Below are positions 1 to 10,719 of a DNA stretch of 64,000 nt, piece by piece. Numbering within the stretch: the stretch's first letter is position 1; every line of letters starts with the position of its first letter. Source of the stretch: Viridibacillus arenosi (lineage in GTDB: Bacteria; Bacillota; Bacilli; Bacillales_A; Planococcaceae). Made by a program: the position numbers and the translations under genes. The stretch is from contig NZ_MSPW01000004.1 in the NCBI RefSeq assembly GCF_001955655.1, positions 124,001 to 188,000 of the forward strand. The letters run 5' to 3'. The notes beneath the pieces were generated by a model. The model had not been told where the DNA came from, did no database searches, and saw only the letters and a list, made by a program, of their open reading frames with translations.

Positions 1-299
1 CCAGCTACAGTAGAAAAACGAGCGAACATTTCTGTTTTTTTACCTACTTCAGAGAAGATTGCAGCTTTTGTATATTTAGTAATATCGTGAGTTACTGTGA
101 AAGTACCAAATGCACCTGAACCTTTAGCATGCATACGACGCTCCGGAATAACTTCACGGTTAAAATTAGCTAATTTTTCAATCAACCATACGTCTTGCAG
201 TAAAAGGGGTCCACGTTTACCTGCAGACATAGAGTTAGTATTACTAACGACTGGTGCGCCAGCAGCAGTTGTTAACTTTTTATTATTATCATTTGTCAT
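1..299 (-). CDS. katA: Catalase, N-terminal part (runs off left edge)
   Basis: Reading the minus strand from an ATG at 299 gives about 99 residues of a typical monofunctional haem catalase: an N-terminal GAPV segment, then [25 protein letters not shown] (which carries the catalytic-site His of the family) and [15 protein letters not shown]. The rest lies outside the window. An AGGAGG ribosome binding site (complement of 309-314) sits 9 bases before the ATG. Catalases break down hydrogen peroxide to water and oxygen in the cytoplasm. A PerR-like box 75 bp upstream fits peroxide-inducible control, as known for katA in Bacillus. The symbol is by family resemblance. Confidence 0.95.
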   Translation of the reverse strand, partial: MTNDNNKKLTTAAGAPVVSNTNSMSAGKRGPLLLQDVWLIEKLANFNREVIPERRMHAKGSGAFGTFTVTHDITKYTKAAIFSEVGKKTEMFARFSTVA

Positions 300-373
300 A
301 ATGTTGTGCCTCCTATTTTGAACTCAATTGAACTCTTCAAAACTAATATAACAGATTGCTAGATGAAAGTAAA

Positions 374-388
374 TTATAATGATTATCT
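374..388. promoter_or_regulatory. PerR box-like operator upstream of catalase
   Basis: The 15 bases TTATAATGATTATCT match the known Bacillus PerR consensus (TTATAATNATTATAA) at all but the last two positions. The site lies 75 bp upstream of the catalase start, in the region expected to hold its promoter. In Bacillus, PerR with iron or manganese represses katA until peroxide oxidises the regulator. The match is seen directly; binding is inferred. Confidence 0.7.
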
Positions 389-935
389 TTAAGGAATTTA
401 TATCTTTAAGTATGTTCTATAAATAATGGGAGGTTAATTATGTATATATAGTGTTTCAAAAAGTGCAATTCACTTACTAAATAAATTATAAAAGGAACAA
501 AAAGTGTAATGAAATAGCTTGAATAGTGATAAGTGTATTAAAAAATCATTGAGAATATGAGTTAGACAAAATAAAGATCTTTTAAACAACTTACTCATCA
601 ATTAAAGTCAAGAATAAATTTTATATAATAATAATTATTATTATCATTTTGGTAGTAAAGATAAGAGTAATTGATAATGTTTTAATGATAGTTGAATCTT
701 TATTTCTTTTTTTATGATCAGTAGATTGGCTATAAGAAAGGCATGTTGAGAGTTTAAACTTTGCGCAGTTTTTTTATATTCAAATGTATTCTAAAGTGAA
801 TATTCTTTGAAATGATTTAACAATTTAAGCATCTTATGGATTATTCATTTACAATAGGTTTATACGAATTGAAAAATAGAAATTGATTCATAAAAGAAAC
901 AAACTTACATATTTGATCTAGCAAAGAGGTGTGTT
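389..935. other. AT-rich intergenic region
   Basis: No convincing gene was found in these roughly 550 bases. They contain a perfect 16-bp palindrome, AATAATAATTATTATT at 627-642, followed by ATTATCA, which is only loosely like a Fur/PerR box. The promoter of the histidine kinase gene at 936 should lie towards the right end, but no clear -35/-10 pair stands out in this AT-rich sequence. Confidence 0.4.
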
Positions 936-3900
936 ATGAAAAGAAAGCTGTTCATCGCTATTTGTATCGGTATTTTTTTGTTCACAATTATAAGTAGTTT
1001 TAACTACTTTAATATTTTCCAACCGAATGGGCCTGATGCAAAAAATGGTGTATTAGATTTGAGTAATTGGGATTTTGAAAGAGATGGAAATATAAATTTA
1101 AATGGTGAATGGCAATTTTACGCCGGAGATTTAATAACGCCTGACAATAACCCGCATACTTATGATGAATATACTCAAAATCTGACAACTATTAATGTTC
1201 CAGGAAATTGGAATAACCAATATACAGAACAATATGGTACATACCGTTTACTTATTAAGTTGCCAAATAACGAGAAGTACGGATTCAAAATGGATACGAT
1301 TCGATCTTCTAGCCGATTGTTTATAAATGGCGTAGAGGCCGGTGCAAAAGGCGACCCTTCAAAAAATATGAAAATACATCAGTTTAGTAATGAGAAGTAT
1401 GTGGCGTATGGAACTGGTGAAGGCCTAGAAATAGAGGTTGTTATTCAAGTGGCCAATCTAAATTACCATGTTGCTGGCATTATTTCTCCAATAAAATTTG
1501 GGACTTCAAAGGACATTGAAATATCAAAAACAATGGATGTAATGTTGGAAACGGCTCTTTTTGCAGGTTATTTCTTATTGTTTATTATGTATTTAGTAAC
1601 CTACTTACAACGAAAAAGAATTTTATATGAATTATACTTTAGTTTGTTTTGCCTCTTTCAAGGATTTTATATTACTACGTTAAATGAGCAATTATTTTTT
1701 ATAAAAATGTCGAATTTATCTTTGCTTGATAGGTCGTATTTCCAATTCACATTTTTTCATCTAGCAATTCTATTCTTTCTGTTATTTATATATGAATTTT
1801 TTAAACAATATACAAATAAAAAAGTTGTCATATTTTTATGTAGCTTATTAATTGTTGAGGTGTTTATAGAGGGAATACCAAATCCTATATTGTTGTTAGT
1901 AACTCCTCCTATTATGGTCGAGAAAATAGTAATGGTTTTCATTTTAGGGTTAAGCTATGGATACATCGTATATATATTACTGAAGGCGGCTTTAATAAAA
2001 AAAGCAGAAGGTTCTGAGTATATATTAATGATAGTTACATCTTTTGCATGTTATGGAACTTTAATTGCATTAAACTTTTTATTTGAAATAAAAGTTAAAT
2101 ATGAGCCCGTGTTTCTGTTTTTAACAATGGTAATTGGCTTATCTTCTTTAATTGGTTTTCGTCACCAGCGTGCTTTTATAGAAGTAGATCGTTTATCTAA
2201 GGAATTACTTCGTTTTGATGAATTTAAGGATGATTTTTTAGTGAAAAGCTCTCACGAATTACGGACACCATTACACGGTATTATTAATCTCTCTAAATCA
2301 TTAATGGAAGGTAATAAAGGGGCACTAAAAAAAGAACAACAAGAAGTCGCTGTTTTAATTCACACCGTTGGTAAACGGTTAGCGAAGTTAGTAGAGGATT
2401 TATTATATGCTGGAAAGATCAAGCGTGGGGAAGTAAATATTTCACCTACTCCGGTCAATGTTCATATTGTTGAAGAGATTATAGCTGAGGTATTTTATCT
2501 AATACCGACTTCGAATAAGTTAAAATTAGTTAATATGTTTCCATCTAATCTACCATTAATCTATGTAGACGAATACAAGTTAAAACAGATTTTCTTTAAT
2601 CTTATTTACAATGCTATTAAGTACACGAAATATGGCGAGATTACACTTTCTGCAAAAGTGCAGAATGGAGAAATGTTCATCTCAATTACAGATACAGGCA
2701 TAGGCATTGAGGAAGATCATATTAATCAAATTTTCGACTCATTATATCAAGTAAAAGGAATTGAATCTGAAGGTCTTGGTCTAGGGTTAAGTATTACTAA
2801 GCAACTAGTGGAAGTGTCTGGTGGGCGCATTTGGGTTACTTCAGAAATCGGAAAAGGCTCGTGTTTTACTTTTACGATTCCTTTAGCGAACGAATCACAG
2901 CTTAAAGCGGTGGAGAAACCAGCATATTTTCCAACTGAAAAAAATAGTATGCTTCTGGCAATAAAAGATAAAGAGGCTTCAAAAGCATTCTTGGATGTAC
3001 CGGTGAAAATTGAAGGGAAAAAGGGTTATACCATTTTAGTAGTAGATGATGATCATGATAATTTAAAGATATTGGTAAATTCTATACGATCTTTAGACTA
3101 TACCGTGATTGCAGTTGAAAGCGGTGTAGACGCCCTTGAAATAATGGGAAATGAATCCGTGGATTTAATGTTATTAGATTTAATGATGCCAAATATGTCA
3201 GGTTTTGAAGTTTGTAAAATTGTGAGGGAAGAACATGGTTTACTCGAGCTTCCAATTGTCATCTTAACGGCAGCTGGTCAATTATCAGATTTGATAATTT
3301 CCTTGCAAGGAGGGGCAAATGACTTTTTACAAAAGCCAATTAATCTTGAAGAATTAAAAGTCCGTATAGAATCATTGTTATCAATGAAAGAATCTTCAAG
3401 GGAAGCAGTGAAAAATGAATTAGATTTCTTATCTGCACAAATTACACCACATTTTTTATACAATACATTTAATACGATTATAGGATTGAGTTATAAGGAT
3501 GAAGAGAAAACGCGGGAGGCGCTACAATATTTGTCTACGTATTTCCGTGCAAAATTAGATTTTAATGGTCAAGATTGCTTAATCCCATTAGAAAATGAAA
3601 TAGAATTAGTGAAAGCTTATCTATCCATTGAAAAGATGCGTTTTGGTAATAGATTAAATATTGAATATGAGATCGACGAAACGATAGAAGCACTTATCCC
3701 CTCAATGACCATTCAGCCACTTGTTGAAAATGCAGTTCAGCACGGCATCGCCAAAAAGTCTAATGGCGGGACAGTAAAAGTAACGATAGAGAAAACTACT
3801 GTAGGTGTCAAAATAGTGATTGAAGATGATGGCGTAGGAATCCCTATTCAAAAGCAATATGAGTTAATGAATGAGCGGAGTACACGATTAGGCTTTTTAA

Positions 3901-4028
3901 ACCCATATAGAAAGCTAAAACTTATTGAAAAATCATCATTCTTATTAGAAAGTAAAGAAAGTGAAGGAACGAAAATAACTATAATTGTACCTGGGGGTGA
4001 AAATGATGAGAGTTCTATTAATCGATGA
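936..4028 (+). CDS. Hybrid sensor histidine kinase with 7TM-DISM sensor and two kinase modules
   Basis: The 1030-residue protein begins with a signal-anchor helix, then an extracellular jelly-roll-like sensor (7TMR-DISM type, about residues 40-190) and about seven membrane helices (about 200-410). A HisKA domain follows with phosphorylatable His440 in SSHELRTP, and an HATPase with NAIKYT, DTGIGI and GLGLGLSI boxes. Next is a receiver domain (VVDDD; phospho-Asp in MLLDLMMPNMSG), and the C-terminus is a second, LytS/YpdA-type kinase (ITPHFLYNTFN followed by an HATPase with ENAVQHG). The start has an AAAGAGG site. It overlaps the response regulator gene by 26 bp, so the two are translated together. 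The signal sensed is unknown. Likely targets are the adhesin and GGDEF genes downstream. Confidence 0.92.
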   Translation: MKRKLFIAICIGIFLFTIISSFNYFNIFQPNGPDAKNGVLDLSNWDFERDGNINLNGEWQFYAGDLITPDNNPHTYDEYTQNLTTINVPGNWNNQYTEQYGTYRLLIKLPNNEKYGFKMDTIRSSSRLFINGVEAGAKGDPSKNMKIHQFSNEKYVAYGTGEGLEIEVVIQVANLNYHVAGIISPIKFGTSKDIEISKTMDVMLETALFAGYFLLFIMYLVTYLQRKRILYELYFSLFCLFQGFYITTLNEQLFFIKMSNLSLLDRSYFQFTFFHLAILFFLLFIYEFFKQYTNKKVVIFLCSLLIVEVFIEGIPNPILLLVTPPIMVEKIVMVFILGLSYGYIVYILLKAALIKKAEGSEYILMIVTSFACYGTLIALNFLFEIKVKYEPVFLFLTMVIGLSSLIGFRHQRAFIEVDRLSKELLRFDEFKDDFLVKSSHELRTPLHGIINLSKSLMEGNKGALKKEQQEVAVLIHTVGKRLAKLVEDLLYAGKIKRGEVNISPTPVNVHIVEEIIAEVFYLIPTSNKLKLVNMFPSNLPLIYVDEYKLKQIFFNLIYNAIKYTKYGEITLSAKVQNGEMFISITDTGIGIEEDHINQIFDSLYQVKGIESEGLGLGLSITKQLVEVSGGRIWVTSEIGKGSCFTFTIPLANESQLKAVEKPAYFPTEKNSMLLAIKDKEASKAFLDVPVKIEGKKGYTILVVDDDHDNLKILVNSIRSLDYTVIAVESGVDALEIMGNESVDLMLLDLMMPNMSGFEVCKIVREEHGLLELPIVILTAAGQLSDLIISLQGGANDFLQKPINLEELKVRIESLLSMKESSREAVKNELDFLSAQITPHFLYNTFNTIIGLSYKDEEKTREALQYLSTYFRAKLDFNGQDCLIPLENEIELVKAYLSIEKMRFGNRLNIEYEIDETIEALIPSMTIQPLVENAVQHGIAKKSNGGTVKVTIEKTTVGVKIVIEDDGVGIPIQKQYELMNERSTRLGFLNPYRKLKLIEKSSFLLESKESEGTKITIIVPGGENDESSINR

Positions 4029-5121
4029 TGAAGAAATTGCTTTAGAAGTGCTTGAGATTATGACTAGTAATATAGAAGGAATTGAAATTGTCGGGAAATA
4101 TACAAATCCGGTTCTTGCCTTGCAAGAATTAGCTAACATACAGGTGGATGTTATTTTTATAGATATGGAAATGCCGGGAATGCACGGAATTGAATTTGCT
4201 GAGAAAGTAATGGAAAGGTACAGTAATATAGACGTGCTTTTTGTAACGGCGCATCCTCAATTTGCAATAGAGGCATTTGAAGTGAACGCGTCTGATTATT
4301 TGTTAAAACCTGTAAATATGACGCGGTTAAGAAAGGCAATTAAAAAAGTTGAAGAAAGAATTACTTTATATAAATCTAGGGAAGGTCTTTCTGAGCAAAC
4401 ACACAAAGTTTTGTATGCTCGCTTCATGAGTAGCTTTGCACTACAAGATTATCAACAAAATGAAGTGAAATGGCGTACAAGAAAAGTAAAGGAATTATTC
4501 ATTTTCTTATGGCACAATAGAGAAAATCCGATTCATAAGGCGAATGTTGTTGAGGCATTATGGCCAGAAATGGACGCTACAAAAGCTGTGACATTATTAC
4601 ATACAACTGTTTACCAATTGAGAAAAGCTATAAAAGATATTGGTGTGGAAAATTCCATTACATTAGTAAATGATCATTATAAACTGTCTGTGCCCCTCAC
4701 AAGTGATGTGCTTGAACTAATGCAAATTGTACAAACAGAGGACATGCATCCTTTAAAGGTAGAAAGGTTACTCGAACTTTATAGTGGAGATTATTTGGAA
4801 GGGGACGTCTACCCATGGTCAATTCAATACCAACAATGGATAAAACAGGATGTTCTACTATATCTCGAAAAATTTATAACGAGTACAGAAAGTAAAATAG
4901 ATCAAAACGCATTAGTGGAAAAGTGTCTGGAAAAAATGCTGATTTTAGATATGTATAATGAAACGATCATGCACCAGTTGATGAAACATTATCAACAATT
5001 AAATAATACACAAAAGATAAAAGCGCTTTACGAAACAATTACGAATAATCTCGTAGATGAATTAGGCATTAAAATACCTAGAGAAATTGTAGATTTATAT
5101 AATGAATGTTTTTCTCATTAA
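4003..5121 (+). CDS. Response regulator with winged-helix and BTAD (SARP-like) output
   Basis: The 372-residue cytoplasmic protein has an N-terminal receiver domain (acidic pair in LLIDDEE, phospho-acceptor Asp54 in VIFIDMEMPGM, conserved Lys in DYLLKPV). Next comes a winged-helix DNA-binding domain (about 150-235, with FLWHNRENPIHK and LHTTVYQLRKAI) and a bacterial transcriptional activator domain (about 240-372), the arrangement of SARP-type regulators. The ATG at 4003 has a GGGGG site 5 bases upstream; the ATG at 4006 is also possible. It overlaps the kinase gene and is its obvious partner. SARP proteins bind heptamer direct repeats spaced 11 bp close to the -10, and exactly this pattern is seen before the adhesin and GGDEF genes. 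That link is inferred. Confidence 0.9.
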   Translation: MMRVLLIDDEEIALEVLEIMTSNIEGIEIVGKYTNPVLALQELANIQVDVIFIDMEMPGMHGIEFAEKVMERYSNIDVLFVTAHPQFAIEAFEVNASDYLLKPVNMTRLRKAIKKVEERITLYKSREGLSEQTHKVLYARFMSSFALQDYQQNEVKWRTRKVKELFIFLWHNRENPIHKANVVEALWPEMDATKAVTLLHTTVYQLRKAIKDIGVENSITLVNDHYKLSVPLTSDVLELMQIVQTEDMHPLKVERLLELYSGDYLEGDVYPWSIQYQQWIKQDVLLYLEKFITSTESKIDQNALVEKCLEKMLILDMYNETIMHQLMKHYQQLNNTQKIKALYETITNNLVDELGIKIPREIVDLYNECFSH

Positions 5122-5123
5122 TA

Positions 5124-5170
5124 GGGGCTGTCTCACAAGTCATTTTTTGACTTAGAGACAGCTCTTTTAA
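5124..5170 (+). terminator. Terminator after the kinase/regulator operon
   Basis: The arms GGGCTGTCTC (5125-5134) and GAGACAGCTC (5155-5164) pair with one G-U, with further AGTC/GACT pairing inside, and are followed by TTTTAAT. It starts 3 bases after the regulator stop codon. Confidence 0.9.
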
Positions 5171-5358
5171 TATTGTGAAGAATTAGTTGGATTTTATTTT
5201 CTTAGTTGTTAAAAATCTGTGAATTCATAATTTATAACTAAATATATACCTTTTTTTTGCTTAGTTAAATTTGATAAAATATTAAAATTTTTTCGTTTAA
5301 TCAATAATATATTATATCTAATATTTATTATAGGGTTTTAGTCTCATTTATCTTTCAA

Positions 5359-5391
5359 GTTCAGAATTTGTTCAGAACAAGAGGTTATAAT
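5359..5391 (+). promoter_or_regulatory. Activator direct repeats and -10 of the adhesin promoter
   Basis: GTTCAGAA occurs at 5359-5366 and again at 5370-5377, exactly 11 bp apart, and the second copy ends 8 bp before a perfect TATAAT (5386-5391). There is no good -35, as expected for an activator-dependent promoter. The same layout is found at 11989-12021. This is the known spacing of SARP-type operators, so the response regulator at 4003 is the best candidate to bind. The transcript would have a leader of nearly 300 nt before the adhesin start, with small hairpins (for example AGCTTA/TAAGCT at 5508-5525) but no recognised riboswitch. Confidence 0.72.
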
Positions 5392-5694
5392 GGCATAGAC
5401 CATTCCTAAATTAGAAAAGTTTTACGAATTAGTCCCGAAAAGAAGTAGCTAATAATAAATAGAAAAGGAGAAAGGTGGATTAATCGGGAAATAGATAGTA
5501 TAAATAGCTTAAAAAAATAAGCTAAGTTAAATGCCATTGTATTATCAGGTGTACCCCTGACTCGTTCTTATTTAGTGAAAAAGGAATGTTAAACCCGAGC
5601 AAAAAGTTAATTGAAACATTAAGATTATAAGGTGATATCGGGAGAATTGAAATGGTGCAGAAAAATGATGAGGTTAAATAATAGGGAGGTAAGT

Positions 5695-8600
5695 ATGAAA
5701 AAGATTGGTTTTATAACAATGATGATTCTATTACTCGTGAATAGTTTTTTAACTCCAATTGCTGCAAATGCAAATAGTAATAACGAGCAATTATTTATTT
5801 TAGGAACCCCAGAAATAATCAAAGGTTCGGAAGAAGAATCGACAGCGACGGTTAAGTATAATTGGCATTTTAATGCTGGTGATAAGAAAGAGGCAGCAGT
5901 ATTCGATTTTCAATTACCTGAAGGGGTTAAGGTAGGTACATCTCAAACAAATAAATTACTAATTGATGGGACAGAAATCGGCTCATACACAGTTTCGGGT
6001 AACCAAATTCAAGTGAAAATCTTACAGAATCAGACGAAAAGTGGTTCTGGTACGATAGAAATCGTTGGGGAACAGGAAATCACTGTTAACCAACCTGAAG
6101 CTGATTCAACAGTTACTGGCGATTCTACAGAAGAGGCAGTAGAGAATACAAAAGTTGAAAATGGAAAAAAGGTAGAATTACTTAAAGAAGTTGACGGAAT
6201 CACTTCTGAAGAAGATGGAAAATCAACAACAGAAGAAAATGGTACAGATGATTCAAAAGGAAAAGAAGAAAATAATAAAACGACAAACACAGATATAAAA
6301 GACAATATCTTAACGAGTGCAAAATTAACCTTTGAAAACAAGGAAGGCCAGGAAATAGAAAGTGTCGATCGTGAATCGATTATTACGGTAGATTACGAAT
6401 ATGTACTTCCAAATAATCATGGCTACACAGACGGTGCGATATTCAAATTTAATTTGCCAAAAGAACTAATTGTTTATGAAGAAGTGAAAAATGCACCACT
6501 TAGGTTCGATGGAGAAGACATTGGGGTCTTTTCGGTTGGTATGGACGGGGTAGCTACTGTTACTTTTAATAAATTCATAGAAAACCATTCAGATATTAAA
6601 GGGACACTACAAGTTTTATCAAAAATAAGTGAAAAAGTAGTGGTTACTGATGAAAAAATAGTTACAGTAACACCTATTACTGGTAAAGATTCTATTGATA
6701 TTCCTATTAATTACAATCCGAATGGTACTGCAATTGATAAAAAAGGAACACCAGATAAAAACTACAATGCAAAAACTATTAATTGGACGATTGATTTTAA
6801 TAAAAACCTTGATTCTATTAAAAATGCTAAGCTTAGTGATCCTATCCAAGAAGGGCAATTATTACAAGCTAATTCTATAAAGGTGTATAAACTAATAACA
6901 CATTTAGATGGTAGCGTTGAGCAAGGGGAAGAAGTTACAACCGGATTTAACGTTGGGAAAATAACAGGAGATAAAGATTTCCAAATAGATTTAGGGGACA
7001 TCAAATCAGCTTATCGTGTAGAATACACAACGGATATCATAGATTCTGATGGAACGAAGTATCAAAACGAAGCAACATTATCAGGTACAGACTTTAATGA
7101 GCAATCGGCTAGTGCAACAGTAAGCGTTGGAAGAGGGAAAACGTTAGAAAAAAAATCAATAGGGTACGACCCAGCAACACAAACAATTACGTGGGAAATC
7201 AAGTACAACTACAATGAAAAAACAATTCCTGCAGAGAAAGCGATTCTAACAGACTTTTTTAACAATACACAGGAGTTTGTAGATGCTTCTCTTAAAGTTG
7301 AAAAAGTGAAAATTGGTGAAGATGGTAATGAAAATGGATCAGAAGCAGTATCAACTGGTTATACATTCACTCCAAAATCAACAGAAGGTAAAAATGGGTT
7401 TGAATTAAAGTTTAAACAAGAAATAAATGCTGCATATAAAATTGTCTATAAAACAAAAGCGAATAATCGTGTTTATGATGGCGAGGAAATCATAAATGAA
7501 GTGACATCTGGTAATGGTGGACAAGGAACAGGAAAAGAGACCATTTACCAACAAATACTAGAAAAATATTATGTAAGCTCAGATTATAAAGACAAAACAG
7601 CAACATGGATGATTTCCATAAACCAAGATAGTCATTCAATGAAAAACGTTAAACTTGTAGACTCATTTACAAATAAAGGGCTAACATTACTTCCGGACAC
7701 ACTTAAAATTACAACACCTGGAAATGAACTTAAAAAAGGTGAAGATTACACATTAAAAGAAGATAAAGATGGTAATGGATTCACAATTGAATTTACAAAA
7801 GAAATTAATAAACCACATGTAATTGAATATAAAACAAAATTTAATTATGAAAATCGTGATGATAAATCTTTAAATTATTTAGAAAATAATGTCAGTCTTA
7901 CATGGACTGATAAAGATGGTAAAGATAAATCAAAAGAAGCAACGGCAAAATTTACGCCAGATGAATATACACAATCAAACGGTTTTAAAAACGGCTCGTA
8001 CAATGCTGTAGAAAAAGAAATAACATGGAATATCGGTGTAAATTACAACCTTAAAACACTATCAAATGCCTATGTAGAAGATTTCATTTTAGACAATCAA
8101 AAACTTGTTGAGGATTCATTAAAAGTATATAAAATGTCTTTAACGGGTGGAGCAAACGGCACAAATAAAGAAGAGTTAGTAGAAGGTCAAGATTATACAG
8201 TTGAGTGGAATCCTGGTAGTAAACCAGGTTTTAAAGTGATTTTCAATAATGAAATTAATGAACCTTATTTAATTTCATATAAAACAAGTTTGAAAGATTC
8301 ACTTATTAAAAATAAATATAGTAACACTGCGACACTATATAATGACGGGAATAAAGTAACTGATCTTACTGCAAGTGTATCCGTGCAACATGGAGGCGAA
8401 TATACTAAAAAATCAGGAGTACAGAAAGGTAAGATTATTAATTGGAAGGTTAATATTAACTTCGGGCAATCAAGCGTATCGAATGTAAAATTAACAGATA
8501 ATCCAAGTGGTAACCAATCTATACTCGAAAACTCCTTCCATCTATACGCTACTACAGTTGATGAAAAAGGGAACGTTACAAAAGGAAAAGAATTAGAACA

Positions 8601-10476
8601 CGACCAATATAAAATTGAATTTAAAAAGGGAGAGGGCGATAAGGATTTCTTTGAGCTTACCTTTAAGAATTCAATTGACACTCCTTATATTCTAGAATAT
8701 CAGTCACTTATTTTAGATAAAGTGGGAGCTAAGATTAATAACGATATTACATTGACAGGCGACCAAATTTCAGAGGAAACAACTGAATCTAAAGCCGTTG
8801 TTGAAGTTAAAAAAACAACAGGTTCAGGAACAGGGGAAGGTAAAGTTGGAAGTCTAGAAGTAAAGAAATTTGCTGCTGATGATAAAACAAAACCTCTTCC
8901 AGGAGCTGTATTCTCACTAATCGATGAGGACAGTGGTGTGGTCATCAAAACGTTGACTACAGGTGAAGATGGTACTGTGAAGTTTGAAAAATTGCTTTAC
9001 GGAAACTATTTATTAAAAGAGGATCATGCCCCTAAAGGATATGTTGTAGGTATTAATGATACAAAAAAAATAGAGATTAGTGGCGCTAACGAAGAAACTA
9101 TTTACAATAATAGAATCATTCAAGCTGTTGAGCTAATAAAAGTTGATAAGGATAATTCCGCTACGACACTGCAAGGCGCGATATTTGACCTTCAACAAAA
9201 GCAAGGTACTGAATATAAGACAATTAAAACAGCACTAACAACAGATGAAGACGGCAAAATTATTGTAAATAATCTTGAACCTGGTAAGTATCAGTTTGTT
9301 GAAACACAAGCACCTAAACATTATTTATTAGACGGAGAACCAGTTGGATTCACAATTGAGAAGGATCAAACTAAAGTAGAAGTAGTGAAAAAAGAAAATG
9401 TTAGAGGCAAAGGAAACCTTTCAGTCATTAAAGTGGACGCGGCAGATGCTAGTAAAGTATTAGAAGGTGCAATCTTTGAACTTTACGACAGTAAAAATTC
9501 TTTAGTCGATACAAAAACAACAAATGCAAAAGGTAAGATAGTATTTGAAAACTTACCTTATGATAATTACACATTAAAAGAAATCACTGCTCCAAATGGT
9601 TACGCAATTGATTCGAAGGATAGTAATGTGGTTGTTACTCTAGACAAATCAGATAAAGAAATAACAATTAAAAACAACAAAATTATCCGAGCATTTAAAC
9701 TGAAAAAAGTAGATGCAAATAATTCTAAAATCGTATTAAAAGATGCAGAATTCAAATTGATGTATAAAAAGCTAGAGACAGATGAGTATACCGTTGTTAG
9801 TGGAAAAGAGAAACTAATAACAGATAAAAATGGTGAAATTTATGAAGAGAATCTTGATGAAGGATTCTATCAACTTATTGAAACAAAAGCTCCAGCTGGT
9901 TATATACTAGATAGCAAGCCGATAGAATTTGCTATTCAAAAAGAACAAATTGAAATACTGGACTTAACAAAAACAAATGAATACAAACATCCAGTTGATC
10001 CAGGCAAACCAGTTGATCCAGGCAAACCGGTTGACCCAGGTAAACCAGTTGACCCAGGTAAACCAGTTGACCCAGGTAAACCAGTTGACCCAGGTAAACC
10101 AGTTGACCCAGGCAAACCAGTTGACCCAGGCAAACCAGGAGAACCAGGCAAACCAGTTGATCCAGGCAAACCAGGAGAACCAGGCAAACCAGGAGAACCA
10201 GGCAAACCGAGCAAACCAGGAAATCCAAATAATCCTGGAGGACCAAACAATTCGGGTAATCCTAACACACCAGGAAAACCGAGTGATACAGGTAAGGCGA
10301 ATAATTCTGGGTATAATAAAAATGAGGATAAGCCAAATAATCTGGGAAGCGTAAAAGAAAGTGAATTACTTCCACAAACAGGTGTAGAGTATTCAGCAGG
10401 TACCTTATTTACAGGGATTTTAGCTATCCTGTTTGGTTTATGGGTTTTATATAACAGAAGAAGTACAAAGGCATAG
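5695..10476 (+). CDS. Large LPXTG wall-anchored adhesin with CnaB (SpaA) domains
   Basis: The 1593-residue secreted protein starts at the ATG at 5695, which has an AGGGAGG site. An in-frame ATG at 5632 would spoil the signal peptide (MKKIGF...ANANA). After an acidic Ser/Thr/Glu-rich segment come about five collagen-binding-like domains of ~130 residues (about 340-1040), each with an ITW or INW strand. Four CnaB/SpaA-type domains follow (about 1050-1420) with Lys in KVD or KK strands and Glu in KE or ET strands, so isopeptide cross-links are likely. A proline-rich PVDPGKP stalk (about 1430-1535), LPQTG at 1559, a hydrophobic helix and a basic RRSTKA tail complete it. A sortase must act, but none is encoded here. 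The role is inferred as cell-surface adhesion or biofilm. Confidence 0.93.
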   Translation: MKKIGFITMMILLLVNSFLTPIAANANSNNEQLFILGTPEIIKGSEEESTATVKYNWHFNAGDKKEAAVFDFQLPEGVKVGTSQTNKLLIDGTEIGSYTVSGNQIQVKILQNQTKSGSGTIEIVGEQEITVNQPEADSTVTGDSTEEAVENTKVENGKKVELLKEVDGITSEEDGKSTTEENGTDDSKGKEENNKTTNTDIKDNILTSAKLTFENKEGQEIESVDRESIITVDYEYVLPNNHGYTDGAIFKFNLPKELIVYEEVKNAPLRFDGEDIGVFSVGMDGVATVTFNKFIENHSDIKGTLQVLSKISEKVVVTDEKIVTVTPITGKDSIDIPINYNPNGTAIDKKGTPDKNYNAKTINWTIDFNKNLDSIKNAKLSDPIQEGQLLQANSIKVYKLITHLDGSVEQGEEVTTGFNVGKITGDKDFQIDLGDIKSAYRVEYTTDIIDSDGTKYQNEATLSGTDFNEQSASATVSVGRGKTLEKKSIGYDPATQTITWEIKYNYNEKTIPAEKAILTDFFNNTQEFVDASLKVEKVKIGEDGNENGSEAVSTGYTFTPKSTEGKNGFELKFKQEINAAYKIVYKTKANNRVYDGEEIINEVTSGNGGQGTGKETIYQQILEKYYVSSDYKDKTATWMISINQDSHSMKNVKLVDSFTNKGLTLLPDTLKITTPGNELKKGEDYTLKEDKDGNGFTIEFTKEINKPHVIEYKTKFNYENRDDKSLNYLENNVSLTWTDKDGKDKSKEATAKFTPDEYTQSNGFKNGSYNAVEKEITWNIGVNYNLKTLSNAYVEDFILDNQKLVEDSLKVYKMSLTGGANGTNKEELVEGQDYTVEWNPGSKPGFKVIFNNEINEPYLISYKTSLKDSLIKNKYSNTATLYNDGNKVTDLTASVSVQHGGEYTKKSGVQKGKIINWKVNINFGQSSVSNVKLTDNPSGNQSILENSFHLYATTVDEKGNVTKGKELEHDQYKIEFKKGEGDKDFFELTFKNSIDTPYILEYQSLILDKVGAKINNDITLTGDQISEETTESKAVVEVKKTTGSGTGEGKVGSLEVKKFAADDKTKPLPGAVFSLIDEDSGVVIKTLTTGEDGTVKFEKLLYGNYLLKEDHAPKGYVVGINDTKKIEISGANEETIYNNRIIQAVELIKVDKDNSATTLQGAIFDLQQKQGTEYKTIKTALTTDEDGKIIVNNLEPGKYQFVETQAPKHYLLDGEPVGFTIEKDQTKVEVVKKENVRGKGNLSVIKVDAADASKVLEGAIFELYDSKNSLVDTKTTNAKGKIVFENLPYDNYTLKEITAPNGYAIDSKDSNVVVTLDKSDKEITIKNNKIIRAFKLKKVDANNSKIVLKDAEFKLMYKKLETDEYTVVSGKEKLITDKNGEIYEENLDEGFYQLIETKAPAGYILDSKPIEFAIQKEQIEILDLTKTNEYKHPVDPGKPVDPGKPVDPGKPVDPGKPVDPGKPVDPGKPVDPGKPVDPGKPGEPGKPVDPGKPGEPGKPGEPGKPSKPGNPNNPGGPNNSGNPNTPGKPSDTGKANNSGYNKNEDKPNNLGSVKESELLPQTGVEYSAGTLFTGILAILFGLWVLYNRRSTKA
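9991..10215 (+). repeat. 18-bp tandem repeats encoding the PVDPGKP stalk
   Basis: About a dozen 18-bp units encode PVDPGK, with later units changed to PGEPGK. Several neighbouring copies are identical at the DNA level (ccagttgacccaggtaaa), so the tract can expand or shrink by slippage. It lies inside the adhesin gene, in the wall-spanning segment just before LPQTG. Several long open frames on the other strand here are a by-product of the repeat. Confidence 0.93.
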
Positions 10477-10479
10477 GGA

Positions 10480-10530
10480 AAGAGGACTATTTAGTGGGAA
10501 TTCACCACTAATAGTCCTCTTTTTATTTTA
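10480..10530 (+). terminator. Terminator after the adhesin gene
   Basis: A long hairpin is formed by AGAGGACTATTTAGTGG (from 10481) and CCACTAATAGTCCTCT, with loop GAATT and a run of five T. It starts 4 bases after the stop codon. Confidence 0.93.
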
Positions 10531-10719
10531 GGAAACGAATAGATAATAAGGTAATTTTATAGGTATTTAGTCCGGAATTTAAACATTTGCATTATTATTA
10601 TAGATACATATATTCACTGATGAATTACTCAGGATGGAGTCAATATAACTAATGTCGGATACTTATTTAGAACTATATTTAATATAATTAGAGAAAAGAA
10701 AAGGTTAGGAATGGTATAG

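Noticed and set aside
97-321. Plus-strand open frame over the catalase start
   Set aside because: It is the antisense of the catalase N-terminus; the minus-strand reading is a clear family match.
627-646. Fur box
   Set aside because: The AATAATAATTATTATT palindrome is perfect but matches Fur or PerR consensus only loosely in very AT-rich DNA.
9991-10215. CRISPR-like array
   Set aside because: The units are contiguous 18-bp coding repeats with no spacers and in frame with the adhesin.
9932-10354. Several long overlapping open frames on both strands across the repeat tract
   Set aside because: They arise from the 18-bp PVDPGKP repeats of the adhesin, which keep all frames open; no ribosome binding sites.
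10560-10719. Third copy of the adhesin-type direct repeat before the transglutaminase gene
   Set aside because: Only one half-site-like ATTTAGAA (10665-10672) is present; no 11-bp partner and the -10 spacing is off.
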